Notes: generated by a model from the sequence alone, not told the origin. Counted from the first letter of the stretch, positions 24,677-39,600 are shown. The stretch: 64,000 nucleotides of DNA from Crossaster papposus (GCA_037893245.1 JBAIAA010000024.1:124001-188000), one strand, 5' to 3'. Program-made: numbers and translations.

Positions 24677-27600
24677 GTGAGTTTATGTCAAATAATTGTG
24701 CATTTTTTAAGCTTGGCAGATCTTTGATTGGCAATTGAGTGGTAACTGTTGAAACTTTAGCAACTAGTCATAAAAATGAGTTGGTAACGTGCAGTTTTGG
24801 GGACGTTATTTAGTGCAAAAAAGAGCGAAAATTACGGTCAAAGACTGACTGACCGTCGACGCTAATGCACGTTGCTATTGGCAACATTATGCACCAGCGA
24901 CATAACACATAAACCATGCATAAACCGATTGATTAAAACAATGGGGGTTGGTATTGCTGCCGTTCTGGGGCCAATTTCACGGAGCTGCTAAGCACAAAAA
25001 TTTGCTTAGCACAAAAACGTCTTGCTCATTAAAAACAAGTTATCAGCCAAAATTCTACGTGTTTTTTATGCTAAGCAAAAAATCAGCTGATTATCAATCA
25101 AAAACAATAAAGATTACGTGAAAATTTGGTCTGTAACCTTGTTTTTACCAAGGACAAATTTTCATGCTAAGCAATTTTTTGTGCTTAGCAGCTCCGTGAA
25201 ATTGGCCCCAGGTCCTCAGGAAACATATTGATTTTGAACCCCACAGGTCAACGGTCAAGGTCATTATGTTTAAAACAATAGAAATGTTTATAATGACGTT
25301 ATAATTTTGTTTAAATAATATTTATAATTGTTTCTATTTAAAATTAGTACATTTAATAGAGATTTCACATAATCTTTAGTCCAAGATTAATTCCTTATAT
25401 TTAGCCTATTTTACCAATCCTAAATAAAAAAACCCAAACTTTAACCTAACTTTTGAAATGTTGATCCTACTCCTCCCCATTTCTCCTACGTCTGCTTGCA
25501 ATCTATCAGTCACTCATTGAGCTTTCCACTATTGTAACGTGTACAGTACGACTTGAAATTGAAGGTTTGGACAGTGTTTGCTGTCACTTCCTAATTAAAC
25601 GTTTGACCGCCTCCCTAGCAGTCAATTAAAAACTCAACACTTGTCTCATTGTCGTCTGCAAATCATTCACTCATCCAACGACACAACGTTAGACTCGCTC
25701 CCCTAAACGCAACACAGATCATCCAGCCTCTTTCTCTTCACCAATCAAATCAGACTCGCACCTTGTATTAGTAACACTATAGTTTACAATAATATTTAAT
25801 AGTAGTAATAATAAAGGCATCCTCACATTGGCGTCCGTTCACGGGCTCCTAGAAACGATTTTCTGGCGCCGGCGATAGGTAGAAACGTGCCAACATCTGC
25901 AGAGAGAGAGTGTGAATGTTGGCGACCAGCCGAGAAATCAGTACACACGGTTTACTTTGGTTTCTTGCATTGAGAAAGACTGGTTAGACTCGGCACAATT
26001 GTGTTTTGAAGTTGTAATTGATTGTAACGAGTTGACGTTTATGTATCTCACATTGTGATCTATGCGACTAGTGGGCTGTGAGTGGTGATATGTAATTAAT
26101 TCCCATAGAAATGTGGTTGTAACCATTTTAAATTGTGTTCGGTGAAATATGTATGTCCAGTCTTTCTTAACCAGTTCGCGCCGGAGGACGTATATACACG
26201 CAAAGTTTTTCCGAGATTCAAAACGGATAACGCATAAACACGTCACAAGCAAGGCCGGAAATGTCTGTCATCAGCAGCAAGCAAGGCCGGAAATGCATGG
26301 TTGTGCTTCCAGATACCTTCGGCCTGAACCCGCCTCAGATCGAGATTAAAAATAATCCCGCGCCTCGGCTCGGTGAATGTTACAAAAATCACGGCTCGAA
26401 CTGGTTAAATTATTGTACGTAGACGTGTGCAGTTGCACGTAGCACTCTACGTTTAGTTCCGTCGTCACCGCACATCTAGCCAAACACAATGTTATTTCTT
26501 CTCCTGTGCTGTTGTAATTATTGTGCACGGTAGCATAAAGGGGGGATTCTGTGCCTGATGTGTGATCTGGCGGGACTCAAATCAGTCTCTAAATTGTTAT
26601 AAGAACCCAAGCAGAAACCCTTACAATCTTACAGTGTCTTTGGTCTTAGGCTGAGTGCAAGCTCCACTGCCCCATTCAATTACTGTTATTACATCCATAT
26701 ATCAATCATTCAGTATTTTGATTGTTTTCCCGCCATTGTTGTTAAACGCCAACACCAGAAACACATCCTGGATATGTTCTTGTTGAAATCAAATCGCCGT
26801 TTAAATTGCAGGATTGGACGTTTTAGTCACGTAATTCAGAGTCAACAATTTGGTTATTATATTGTAAATGAAACGTTTGCTTGCACTTTGGTTGTTGAAA
26901 TTATTGGAGTTTATTTTTAAATGAGCGAGTCATGGTTGGATATGGATAACCTTGAGGTGTTAGGCTGTGTCAATTTGGTTATTATTAAAGATGTCATGAT
27001 GGTGTCACGCTCATATTTCTTATTATTTTCGGCTAAAAAGAATGACAATTTTATTCTAATGTAATTCTAAGTGTGTTAGCAGATAGCTTAAAATGAAAAT
27101 CTATTTTAAAAATGAGACATAAAGTTTAATATTTTAGGTTTTTTTTCAGGGGGGGGGGGGGGGACAATTGTCTGGAATAAGTGGGGGGGAAAAACAGAGA
27201 AAAACATAACCTGTTATAGAATTGTAGAGACAGTAGCTATTTGATTGTAATCTAGAATTTAATGTTTTGATAAAAATGCTGTAATTTTTGTTATCAGAGT
27301 TTTAGCTAGCATACCTAGCAAAAACCCCACAGTATGTTAAAACAGCTAATTATAATTGTCACTTGATACTGATTTTGGCTAGTTGCCATCCAAATAAGGC
27401 AGATTTTGTCTCCATGATACCTTTTTACTCGTCTGTGCCAAGAAAATTATAAGGTGAAGCTGCTAACTTGAAACAAACATACTGATTTTTATGGAACACT
27501 TATTAAATAAAACACCAACATTTTGGAGTGTAAAGGTATCGACTATGTTTACTGGGTATTTTTTAAATAACAAGATATTCATTTTACTTTATTTTACTTT

Positions 27601-30600
27601 CTGTGTATTTATGACTGATCTAGAGAACGATTGATGACAATGTAGTAATGGCGCTTGTTTGTTTGTTGGCTGTGTTTGTTTGTTTGTTTGTTTGTTGTTG
27701 ACTATTTACAGGAAGTGATAACAGCACTGATGATGCGGTCGTTGGCAACCTCAACAAATTTGTCGTTGTGCCTCCTGGATACTCCGGCATGCCTAGGAAG
27801 GGACATCTCATCTTTGATGCCTGCTTTGAATGTGGTAAGGAGAATTTGTTAGAAACATTGTTTGGCCGTAGAGAAGACTTGCTCGCTTCAATGTCGAGCC
27901 GTGCACTTCGTGGACAAGTCTCCCACTTCAAACGAGATCGTCTACTTTGCACGACCAACTTGAGAACAACACGTAAACACACTTCTTTGTGTTCGCGTAG
28001 TTCAAAAACCTTGGCTAAATTCCCATTTTTCTCGCTTCCAGAAAAATTGTTAAACCCTAAATTTTGATTCGGCGCCTCTCAGGTGTTCCCCTTCATTTTT
28101 CTTCAGATAACCCGAACCCCGTTTTTCCCTCTAAAGCTTTTTTTCAGAGGGTTAAACTGACTGTGGACGTGTGCAAACTTGTCCACAATCCCTGCATCAT
28201 GTGGACATCTTTTGTTTGAACCCCTATTGTTCGTCCTTTGTTTGTTCTTTTGTGGAAGACCTCATATGTTTTGTATAATGATGGCGATCGGGGACGTTTG
28301 GCAATTTTGTTTTTATAATTTGGGCGTTGCCGTTTGTCTTCTATTGTTCAACATCTCCCCTATTTGATGCATTTCTTCACAATTTGTAATTTGTTTCTCT
28401 TCCACAAGGGAATCTTGGCCGGGTGGATTACATCACTGAGTACGAGTATGATCTTTTTGTCCGTCCCGATACTTGCAATCCACGTTTTCGCGTCTGGTTC
28501 AACTTTACTGTTGAGAACGTCAAAGCAGACCAGGTAATGGATTGTATAAATTGTCACCTTCTCTGCCAGTAGTTTGTTGGTATTGAAATTCTCTCTGGTA
28601 GTGAAGAGACGCATCATCAAACTGATTTAGTCCTGATGAAGAAATCCAGAGAGAAGACGACGAAGAGGAAAATGTAGGAGAACAAAAATTCAGGATCTTC
28701 CAGTTTTGTTCTCCCAAATTTAGTATTAAAAATGTCACGAATGCCGCAAAGAATTTTGCGGTCCGGTACCCTTGTTCAGATATTAGTTTATAGGAAACAC
28801 AATTGTTCAGAAAAACAGGGAAAGATACACTGTTAAAACTGTTTGCCAAGACATTTAGAAATTGGAGAGATTTTCAGGTGCAACCGAAGCATATTGATAT
28901 CCATGTGCAGTGTTAACATTATCCTCCGACACATGATCTTGTTTCCGTCTGCAGAGAGTCATCTTTAACATTGTCAATTTCAGCAAGACCAAGAGCTTGT
29001 ATCGAGAAGGCATGTCGCCCCTAGTCAAATCCTCCAGCCGACCAAAATGGTAAGATATTTAACAATAGAAGTATTTTTGTTTTCCTTAAAAGAGAAGTGT
29101 GCCCTATATCAGAGGCCAATTTCACACTAAAATTCTAACAATATGAAGAATGTTTTGCTTAAATAAAAACTGAAGTAGAATTTAACTTGTAAATGACCTT
29201 CTGAGATTTAGTTATTTGAGAGCAGTAATACAAAGCTTTTTTTGGAACTAAAGGTCTTGAAAAGTTTTAAGAAACCTACGTAGTAGATTTTAAAGAATTA
29301 TAAAGAATCGGTAACAACTGGTACTAGGCGGATTTGCCCTCATTTATTTGTGGGCTGGTAACGGTTACCAGTCATATTGTCATACAGAAAATGTTTTTTA
29401 ATTTTTGTTTATTGAATCAGTAAAATATTTTGAAGGAATTTGTATTTGTTCCTTTCTTCTATTTAAGAACTAAATTTAGTTGTGTCATATACACCTTGGG
29501 ATTATCCAACTTGTGAAGGGGATTTGTGTCCCCAGCCCCGTCATCCCCTTTTCATTGAGGTGACAGCTCTTTTACGGTCCGTCTCATTCTGTTTTGTGTT
29601 CTATTCATCACGTAGCCAGTCTGTGTGGACCGCATGGGGTTTGTGCTGCACATTATGACTGTTGTGGTGTATGCTGTTGATGGGTTCAGTTTTAAAAGGT
29701 CCTTTAATTAATTTACAGCAGTACAATTAATTCTGGTAGACACTCTGATTTTGAAATTAAAAAAGTAAAACAACTTTTAGATTAGTTTATAAAAACAAAT
29801 ATTTCATATCATTTCCTAGTGGAGAATCTTTAACTTTTTAGTCCTCTATTGTTTATCGTTCTCTACAGCGTAGCAAATTTAGAAACAAAAAGCTTGTTAA
29901 TTTTCTGACTTTGTTTTTTTTTCTTAAATGACTTTAGAATATATCAATAATATTGTTCAGAATACGATCATTTTGTGTCTAACAATGCAGTAGAGACGGA
30001 CTTTGTCATAACCCACAGCGTTTGAACGGTTATTGATTCCGGGGGTTGACTGTCACATCTAGAGCATTGTAGTCAGTATCCATAATAGCTCCCAGTTTCT
30101 GCCCCACACCCCCCTATATACTCCTCCCCCCCCCCCCCCCCCTCCTCCCACACACACACAGTCGTGAACCACATAATGACCGAGGATCCCCTATTGTGTT
30201 TTCCTTTATTCCTGTACTATAACCTAACCCCATTACCTAGCGCTTACCCAAACGATCGAGGAACAAATTCGGACAAGGAAACCACCCTTCGAGGATTCTT
30301 TGTTCCCTTTGTTCTCTTTTGTGTTTCGATCCTCGATCGTAATACGATACAAGAGCACACACACATGGCTATAAAGCTCTGGCTATCTCTGACTTTTACC
30401 AACCACCCTAAAACACAGACCATGGCGTTTGTCACGTACGTTTGCGCAGCATCGTTAATCTGTCTGGTTCCCTAAATCTAATTTGAAGTCTAAAGTAACA
30501 ATGATTGGGCTTGCGTCAGTGTCAATAATCAATCCGAGGGGAAAAAAACCAAGAGGCTCCTAAATGATACCCCTCCATTTGACTTGATGCCAGTTTGCGA

Positions 30601-33600
30601 TTCGGATCTAACTCAAATAAACAGGAGTTGGACGCTCATAATACGAATCCCATTTCCCACTGTTATGTTGTCAATAATCCAACTGGTATCGTAAATTTTG
30701 CATCTTGTGCCCGCTCTAATGAAACCAAATTTAAGTGAATTAGCGTGGCGCATTGTGGCAAACTGAAATGGCCGGTGGGAGCCTCTATAAACTGGGCGCA
30801 GTGCGGTTTGGTTCGGTTTTAATGATCCTCGTAGATTTCTTGCGGAATTGACTGTCTTGTTTTTTTGGGTCAGAGTTTCTATTTTTCGACGTGGAGACAG
30901 TCATTTCTCGGAAATGTTTTCCAACTTATTATCTCCACCAACGCAAAATCTGGTAACTGATGATCGAAAATGGTAGAGGTATATGTCAATAAAAGATGTG
31001 AGATCTTTGGTTGATTTTTTTTTATTTTTTTTTTTATTTTTGGGTGTTCCTTTTTATTCTTATTTTTTTGTTTTTTTTTAAAGTAGGGTCGATCTAAACT
31101 AAATTAAGTGACGCCAAATGTGTAATGTCTTTAGTTTTTTTTTTTACATGAGTTGTTTGCATATCATTGTTTGCTTAAAAATTTTAATTTTCCAGGGGGA
31201 GGGATCAAATCTCAAACTTGTTGACCAAATTGCACAACTTCATGTAAAGTATTAACAACTTCATGCTTACCATCTTTTTGCCATTAAACCCAACTGGTAT
31301 AAGAAAAAAAGGTCTTCGTTTGTTGTTTTCGAAGAAAGTAAGTACTCATTGCTTGCACGTAACAATAACTCTGATTTAGATACCATGATAGGAAGGGACA
31401 GTCTAAGTCTTAAGTCTTAAGACAATGAGACTGCAGCTAATGAACACGGCTCCAGAGATCCTCATTGCCAATATCACCAAACACCGGTTGGCCCTTCTAG
31501 CCAACGACGGGCTGCGGCATTATGGAGTGAAATTGTCTCGATATAAAGAAGTCGCCGCTAATGAGCGTCAAGTTCAAGCCTGAATATAGCTCAGACATTT
31601 CACTTTCCACCAACGGAGGATTTACGACAAAAAGGAATTGATTTGGAGGGAATGGTGGCATCAAGAGTTTTACGAGGTTCTATTTTATGGTTCATGCAAG
31701 TGAGCGAGCTATTGTTAAAACGGTCTTTCGTATGGTACAATGTAATGTACGATACGCTGCTGTCATATCAAATGAAGATTTTTTATTTGTTTTTTTCCGA
31801 ACCTACTTAGCTTTCTAATGTGTTTTTCAACTTGCTCACTACTTTTTCTCCTTTTTTATTTGAAAATCCTATACTATTTTCTACTTTTTGGTCCAACACT
31901 AAAATATACATGTATATCACACAATGAAGGGCTTTGGGCAAAGGAGTACAGCAACTGTACTTCCAAGAGCTTAGATGAGAATTGAGTACAATAGGCTTAT
32001 GATGCTGTGAACATACGTGAGCATCAACACCAACTGACCCTGAAAGCCTGTACAAGTACATGTACTACTTGTAATCGGATTTTGTCCTCTACAGCCGTAC
32101 CTTTCCCTCTTTTTCTTTAAATGTTGACCCTACTTTTCTTCAATTTTTCACCTGGGTCTACTCAAAAGCCTGTCATTGCCAACTGTTTCTATTCCTCTCA
32201 TCCACTCTGTCATATCGCCTCATCTCACCATCACCATTCCTAATGCGCACCGCATTCTTGATGTACTGCCCTTCTCACCAAAAGTGAATTATCCCGCATC
32301 TGAAAACCCAGAAACATAATTTTTTGCCCCCGACGAGTAAACGTGGTGTTGGCTTTTGGTAGATTAATGGGCCCTGTGAGACACAGTACTGGCGTCTAGA
32401 AGACGAGAGAGAAATCGTGAACATTCTAATAAAAAAAAAAAAAGAGGTTCCAAAGAACCTATAATGTTATCTAGGGGAGCATAATTGGAACACATATTGG
32501 AGTGTGATTTTTGTATTATTATTTCTTTTAAATTTGGACAGACAGGAGTGGAAAATTGAATAATTTGAACTGGAGCAGTGTCTAGGGAAATCGTTACTTT
32601 GTATAGTCTGCTTTGTTACGATCGCGACGTCATGGAAAACAGGAAGTAGGTTGATGGAGATAAATGGGGTTTTATAAGAAGGTTTATAGCGTGAACTTTC
32701 TTGTTTAAAGTTTAAGGATTATTTTTTTGTAGTCATTACATTGTGAACGACTTCAAAAAGCAATCACTGACAGTGCCAAGCTATTCTCATTGACAACAGG
32801 ACCGGAGAAAAAAAGTAACAAGATTTAGTTTTAAATTTGTTAAAAAAAATGTTTCATCATACTTTTGATGGTAAAAGATCTTTTATGAGACAAATTCAAA
32901 TATAACATGTATCGGTATGATGATGTCACGCTGTCGCCTACATGTATGCATATCAATACAACATTAATATCTGCCTTTTCTTGTCAAGTTCAACATCTAC
33001 AGATTGCACAAACTGTGCAATCTGTACAAATTAATGATGTGCCTGTTGAAGTAGTTAATGAGTACAAGTACCTAGGAACTGTGGTTGACAATCAGTTAAA
33101 CTGGAATTCTAACACCACAACAGTTTACAAAAAAGCTAATCAGCGGTTACATTTTGTGAGGAAACTGAAATCTTTTAATGTAAACACCCGGATCTTAAAA
33201 TTGTTTTACCAGAGCACAATTCAATCGTTGTTAACTTTCTGTTCTATTGCTTGGTTTAACTCGCTCACTGTTAACAACCGGAAGAAACTGGAACGTATTG
33301 TGAAACGTGCAGATAGGATTATAGGTGATGGTAATGAGAGCCTTCAGGTGTTGGTTCAAAGGAGTCTCATGAACAAGTTCAACTGTGTTTTGTCTGACGG
33401 CACACATCCTCTCAACCCATTAATTGTTACAAATAAATCGGGTAGAATTCGTCAGTTAAGTCTAAAAACAAACAGGTTCAAAAATTCCTTTTTACCAAAT
33501 GCCATATACAACTTTAACTGTAATTTTACTAGATGATTGCAGGGTGTATTTACCTTGTGCAATGTGTATAGTCCCAAAGAAATAGGCTTTTAAATTCTTT

Positions 33601-36600
33601 TACCAACTTCATATTCAACGTATAACAGAGTAGGGGCCCGGGTCGTTATCATGTAGTTAATTGGAATTGAAATTGTATAATTTGTAATATGTAATGTTAG
33701 TAAATGATTTCTTGTGTGTATTGCCTTTGTGAGCATATTTTCTAATATTTGTGTAATTTTTGTGTAATTACTGCTGTACTAGGGAAATCAAATTCCATGT
33801 GTGTCACATGATGAATAAATGAATTGAATTGAATTGAATTGAATCTGTAGTCACTTTGAACCTCGACTACATTATATAACGAACCCGAGCCTAAATCAGG
33901 TTACGCAAAGTTCAAAGTGTGTTTTTACCTCTCGAGGTCATACATTGTGGTACATTAAGGGATTTAGCCAATGCTCAATCCCTTGATAATAGTAAGTGGA
34001 AGCATAAAGCACCACACATTGGGCTGTAATTATCCTGAACACCCCAAGAAAGTTGGCATCCTGAGTGATGCGTAAGACTACAGCCAAGACAATTGCAGTA
34101 TCTTGCCAAGCTAGCTACGGTACCTTTGGTTACTCCCCTAGTCCCTTATCTGACACACTTCATTAGGTTCTGATTATAGAGCCAATCACCACAGCCATCC
34201 ATGGCACTTCTCAAGTCCTTTCTTCTTTCTCTCAGGTTTAATGCATTCATGAGACCAAACCACTCTGAGGTGTGGACGGACTTTTGATAATAAACTCACC
34301 CCCCCCCCCTCCTCCTTTTCTATTTTCAGTATGAATAAATAATGTTGGTTGTGATGGTGCAGTTCCAGGGTGGTGGCATAGTTTTCAAAGCATCTGGTGT
34401 TATGTTTTTTTGGGTGGTTATTGTAATGAGAAAGAATATTACTTTATTCTTTAGCAAGACACCAGTGGCATACAAGGCTTAAAATTATTCTGATTGTAGT
34501 TAAAAGCACGAGACTGCTGTTTAATGCAAAAACTCAACATTTGATTTGTGTCTTTATCTGTACTTATTGTGTCAGTTAGTCGCCAGTGGCTCACGTATTT
34601 AGGCGTTTTTGTATTTATTCATTGTTGTTTATAAAGTATTTAAAAGAGGCTTGTCACCGCGGGATTATATTTGTGAATTCCGGGCTGAAAGATGACTGTT
34701 GTACTTTTTTTTTTTCTTAAAACAATAGAAACAATCGTCATTTTCTTTTTGAATTTAAACAATAATAATGCTTGACTTCTGACAAGCAGCGTCGTTTGTT
34801 AGTGTTTTTTTTTTTCAACCAAATTTCAGTTAAACATTTTGTGTGGTGCCAAATGGCCACCACAATTTGAAACATTTTTAGCGATCATCCCATGGTCTAG
34901 TTTAAAAGGAGTAAATAGAATGTACGCCTGGAGCCCATTAGTATTCTAGGTCTTATTGCCTCTGGACGTTACAGTAAAAAAAAAGGGGGGTTAAAATGTC
35001 ATTTAGTTTGTAGTATTGCACAATTGCAATTGTGGAACAAAACGTTAGGAATCCCCCTAAAAAAAAAAGTTACACATAATTTTTCTCGGGATAGAATTTC
35101 CAAGCCCTCGTCGTCATCGTCTCAAGGAGTTCATCTCAAGATTGGCCCGGGAGGATCTTCTGACAAACATGACTCAACGGTTATGAGATGTTGCCTAGCT
35201 TAAGAATAAAACGAGATCTGAGAGAGAGAGAGAGAGGGGGGGAAATAACGAGTCAACTTGATCAGTTTGTGATGTCTGGCTACTGACAGGTGCTCACTGG
35301 CCATATCTGGGGCATCCTTGATACTTCTCTATCAACCTAGAACCAGATCCTGAGATGGGTAACCATGGACGCATAGACGGTGATGATTGACTGGTGAATC
35401 CTGCAGAGGAGAGGATGGGAGAAGGGCTTGTTGATTTCAAAATCTTAGATGGCATTGAACTCATTTCGTCTGCACGTCTGCCATTCCCGGCCTTTTTTCT
35501 TCTCTTTCTTCATTGTACTTTTTAGGTCAATGGTCGATATGGGTATGAGATAAATTAGTCTGCGTATTGTATGAAAATAGGGCAACAGCCCACTTTGACA
35601 GTAACTTACTTAAATGAAATTGAAAAAAAAACAAAAAAAAAAAACAGTCACTTTTGGCTGGTGATATATTTACCCGTCAGTACAATTATTTATTTATTAA
35701 TTTATTTATTAATTTATTTATTAATTAACTATTTTTTTATATTTTTGGGTTGAGGGGTTAAGTAGAGAAGTGGCTTAAAGAATAGCGATAGATAGTTGTT
35801 GCATAGATATCATGGCAAATCAGTCGTCGGTAGAATCATGACGTGGGCGTCTTTCACAAGGAATACAGATATTTCAGGACAGGTTCTGAACAAGAATGGC
35901 ATTGAGTTATAGCATCTTGTCATATTTTGATTCAAGGAGTTTAAAAATAATTGTGTAAAAACAATTCACAATTTCATATGATTGTTGCAAACTTTTCCTT
36001 TAACTCTCTTTTCCATTCAGTTATTTTATAGTCTTCCATTTCTACTCTTCTGACTTTACATATATTATTCAAAGATTCACAACTAAATTACATCTTTGAG
36101 TGAATTTGTTTCTGTTAGTTTCTTGAAAATGTGGAAGGAAGTCAGTAAAACAAAATAAACGAATACATCAAATACATTGGTTTCTTTAAGACTTAGAATG
36201 ACTTCTTGGAATGGAACATCAAAAAACATAATTTAGTTTGATTTATGTTTTGCCAATGAGGGCGAAAGTCGCTCTCATCTCCAGGTCAAAGATGGTGCCC
36301 TTTTGCAAATCGGAAAAAGTGTCACAGCGCTGGGCAACAGAACAACTCTAAGTAAAAAGACGATTTTAATTGGCCAATTTATAACCATGCCGTGTGTCTT
36401 GAAACCCACACTCACTGTACAGACAATCAAAGGCTTTCTTTTGTTTGTGACAGCATTCACATCAATCCCGTTAGTTTATACAATAACGCAGCAGTCCTAC
36501 ACTCAGCCTCTACTCATTGCATTATAATACCACAAAATGAATTTTATTTGACAGAATTTATCCAGGTTCTGTTTTCTATTTGTGTCCGGATCTTATATTG

Positions 36601-39600
36601 CAGTGGGTAGATGGACCAGTGAGGAGTTTAATTTCCTGTGTTTCTGCCCGCTTTGCTGTAATAAATATTCAGTTTGCCTGAACACTGCCTCGCACACGCT
36701 AGCGTATTGGGTGTTTAATTGTGTGCCTTGGCCCGTCGTTCTAACCACTATACCCTCTTAATCTGAAAACAAAAGAGCTCCGTCTTGTTTTGGGTTTAAT
36801 TTCAGCTGGAGTCGCTTTGTGTTGTGGTATAGAAGGACATATTGTACAACCTGACAAAGGCAAACGCAAACACTTTCAATCACTTACGAATGGCTGCATG
36901 GAAGCGCTTGGAATTTTGGTCAAGTATTTGTATGAAATCAGTTTCGAGACCTTTGTTATCATTTTTTTTCTGAATGAATCAATCATGTACTTGCTTTACC
37001 AGCAAGGGAGCCTAGTTTACATACAGTTGGTGATTCGTACCATGACAAGGCTGGTGTGCACAAATTGATTGTACATTTGAATCTGTAGCTTTTTGTAATC
37101 GACCTAAATGGATTATGAGATGAAGTTTACTCTGGAACACAGGCCTTAAAGTTTCAAGTTTTGCACGTGATATTAGGGAAAAAAGGCTAATTGTTTTTCC
37201 TTCAATACTTTTATTGCACTATTTTCTTACTATTTCCTTACCAATATGGTTAGTAGACATAACAAAGATTATAATAAATGCAAATAAATGAGAACATTGT
37301 AACAAAATATCACCCTCGTTCACTATTTTTCATTTTTCTCCACTGTGACCTGTGCCTAGTTCGGTCTGACTTTTCCAGAACACCTCGCAAAATGTGCTTC
37401 CAAGCAACCCTTAGGAATCGGGGCAAAGTCCAACGGCAAGATGACGCTTGCGCATCCTCGCCTCTTCGCCTTCTTGCCTCCTCGCCTTCACACCTTCCTT
37501 GCCACTATCTCTGTGTGTTGCCATAGCCCAAGGCTCACCCCTCATCATAAAACCCTAGTATTTGTTCTGCTTAGAACTTTTGAACAGCATTTGATACAGT
37601 GAATTCATCTTGTGTCCATGTGAGACATTGATAGCAGTCAGAGTTTCCGGGTTGTGAAATGGGAATGAAGAAGTGAAATGTATATTTTGTATGGCACAGG
37701 GGAACAGAGGTTGCACACGGTCACACTGTTTGAGTTATGAATTCTCGCTTTAGGATCTGTGCAATCTCAGCCTTAAAGGCAGTATCTACACCAAAGGTGT
37801 GAGGGGCTCCTAAATATTTCAAATTTTGTTCACAGCTTTCCTCCAATTGAATGAACTGGAGATACATTAATGTCAAACATTAAAAAAGTAATTTATTTTG
37901 ATCGCGTCACGCAGGTCAATTCTAAGTCCGAGTCCGCAGGGTTGAGTCTAAGACTGATGAGTCATCATAACTCGAGTCTGAGTTTTTGAAACTGGGACTT
38001 CAGTCAGATTTGAGTCTAAGTCAACTTTGTCAAATACTATTTTATATATTTTATATACTTTGTAACTGTGCAATCCTCCACAGACACCTTTTGCCACTTA
38101 TTTGCAAACAGAGAGAAAAAACTGGTAGATTTGTGGAATTCAAACCTGCGTCATAAACCTTTGAATAATAAAAGACTAACTCTGCTTGTAAGCGTGATTG
38201 TGGTGTCAGAATCTTGACAAATATTAAATATGTCTCTGGTCAGCAAGTGCGACGATAAAAAAAAACACCAATAAAAACCTGACAGATTGGTCTGAACTGG
38301 GCCGGGCCGCTTTAACGATGTGTCATCGTTGTCATGAGTTATTGTCGCGTCTAGGTTGGCCCTGGTCGGTCGTGTAAGCTGATCGTTTCATTCGCGCCTC
38401 CGGTCTCACACCTGCCTTGACATGAGCCAACATTCTTCAACAAACTGATTGAGGGAGTGGAATATGGCCGGTTGCAGCCTATTGCTAGGTCATTCCTCAT
38501 CGGCCAAAATAAATAAAGTCGGCAAGGTGACTTCTTTTTTTTTGTATAATAGTGACAATGAATTTAAATAAACAGCAAGACGAACAATTCGGATCACTTT
38601 CAAACAACATAAGATTGGACAAAGAAATTGTCTGGAGCAGGAGTTAAACCCGCAACCTGCAAAATATCGTACCGGTGCTTTATCAACTGAGCTAGCAATC
38701 CAGCCCTATTATGAAAGTCTCGTCATCTGCCTTCGTTCAATCTAAGACAAGTTAATCTAAAAGTGTTCCATCGCTTCTCAAAACAAAAATAAAAACACAA
38801 GAAATGGTCCTGAATTATCTCAGAGATTTTCAAGTTTCATTGGAAGATTTTGCTGTTGACAGTTGATGCAACAGGGCCGGGAAACCTGATAACATCTTAA
38901 AATAAAGACAGGCTTTAACAAAACTTAAACACTCTAAGCACCTGTACTAAACAAAAAGAAATCAAAATCTTGAAACTATTCCATCGTTGCTTCTATTATA
39001 TAAAGAGATGAATTCAAGAAGACGACAACAAGAACCTGAACTGTAAGTTCTTGAAAATGTGAATGTCAGCTCTAACCCCACCCCCCCCCCCCCCCCCCCT
39101 CCTTCAGAAACGGAAGGAAGATAATCCATGGCAATTGATCCAAGGCAATAATAAAATACTCCTGAAATAACAACACTCGTGTCTCTGTCCGGCTTCAACC
39201 CAGAAAACCAGGGGAAAAAAGAAGAAGGGACATTGAAGAGCTTAAACCAGAATACAAACTAAGACAGAGGGTGGTCACATTGTTCATACGACTCTTTGAC
39301 TTGCCCGAGGTCCTAGGGAGTTGATTGGTGGAGCCACCTAACCGAATTGATCGGTCGCGCTCATGCTCCTCTCACTCATCAACAAGTCAATGTCTACCCT
39401 GCTCCATCCTTTTTTTTATATTCACTGCCTCCGGTCATTCATGTGATCAAGACATTTTATTCACTCCGCCCCGAAAACAAAACAGTGTTAGCAGCGATTC
39501 GTGGGGTCTTTCTTCCGTTTGCCATTAGTCACATTTTTTTAGTTAATTTTATTTACCGATTTTATTTTGGGGGGTAGGGTTGAGGGTTACATTGGAGCTA

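Larger units (their letters stand above)
24677..27711 (+). other. AGBL4 intron 1
   Basis: A 3.0-kb intron with GT-AG ends. It holds an RFX-like palindrome (24871-24885), a foldback element (24965-25211), a TTAA-flanked element (26167-26408), a G15 run (27149-27163) and (TTTG)n next to the 3' splice site. No nested gene was seen. Confidence 0.85.

Noticed and set aside
27620-27982. 120-codon minus-strand ORF over AGBL4 exon 2
   Set aside because: Antisense shadow of a well-supported exon.
32907-33011. ATG-start part of the LINE ORF
   Set aside because: Upstream codons do not resemble LINE protein and probably are flanking DNA read in frame by chance.
37770-37800. TTAAAGGCAGTATCTACACC, like one end of the TTAAAGG MITE family
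   Set aside because: No matching inverse end or family interior was found nearby.
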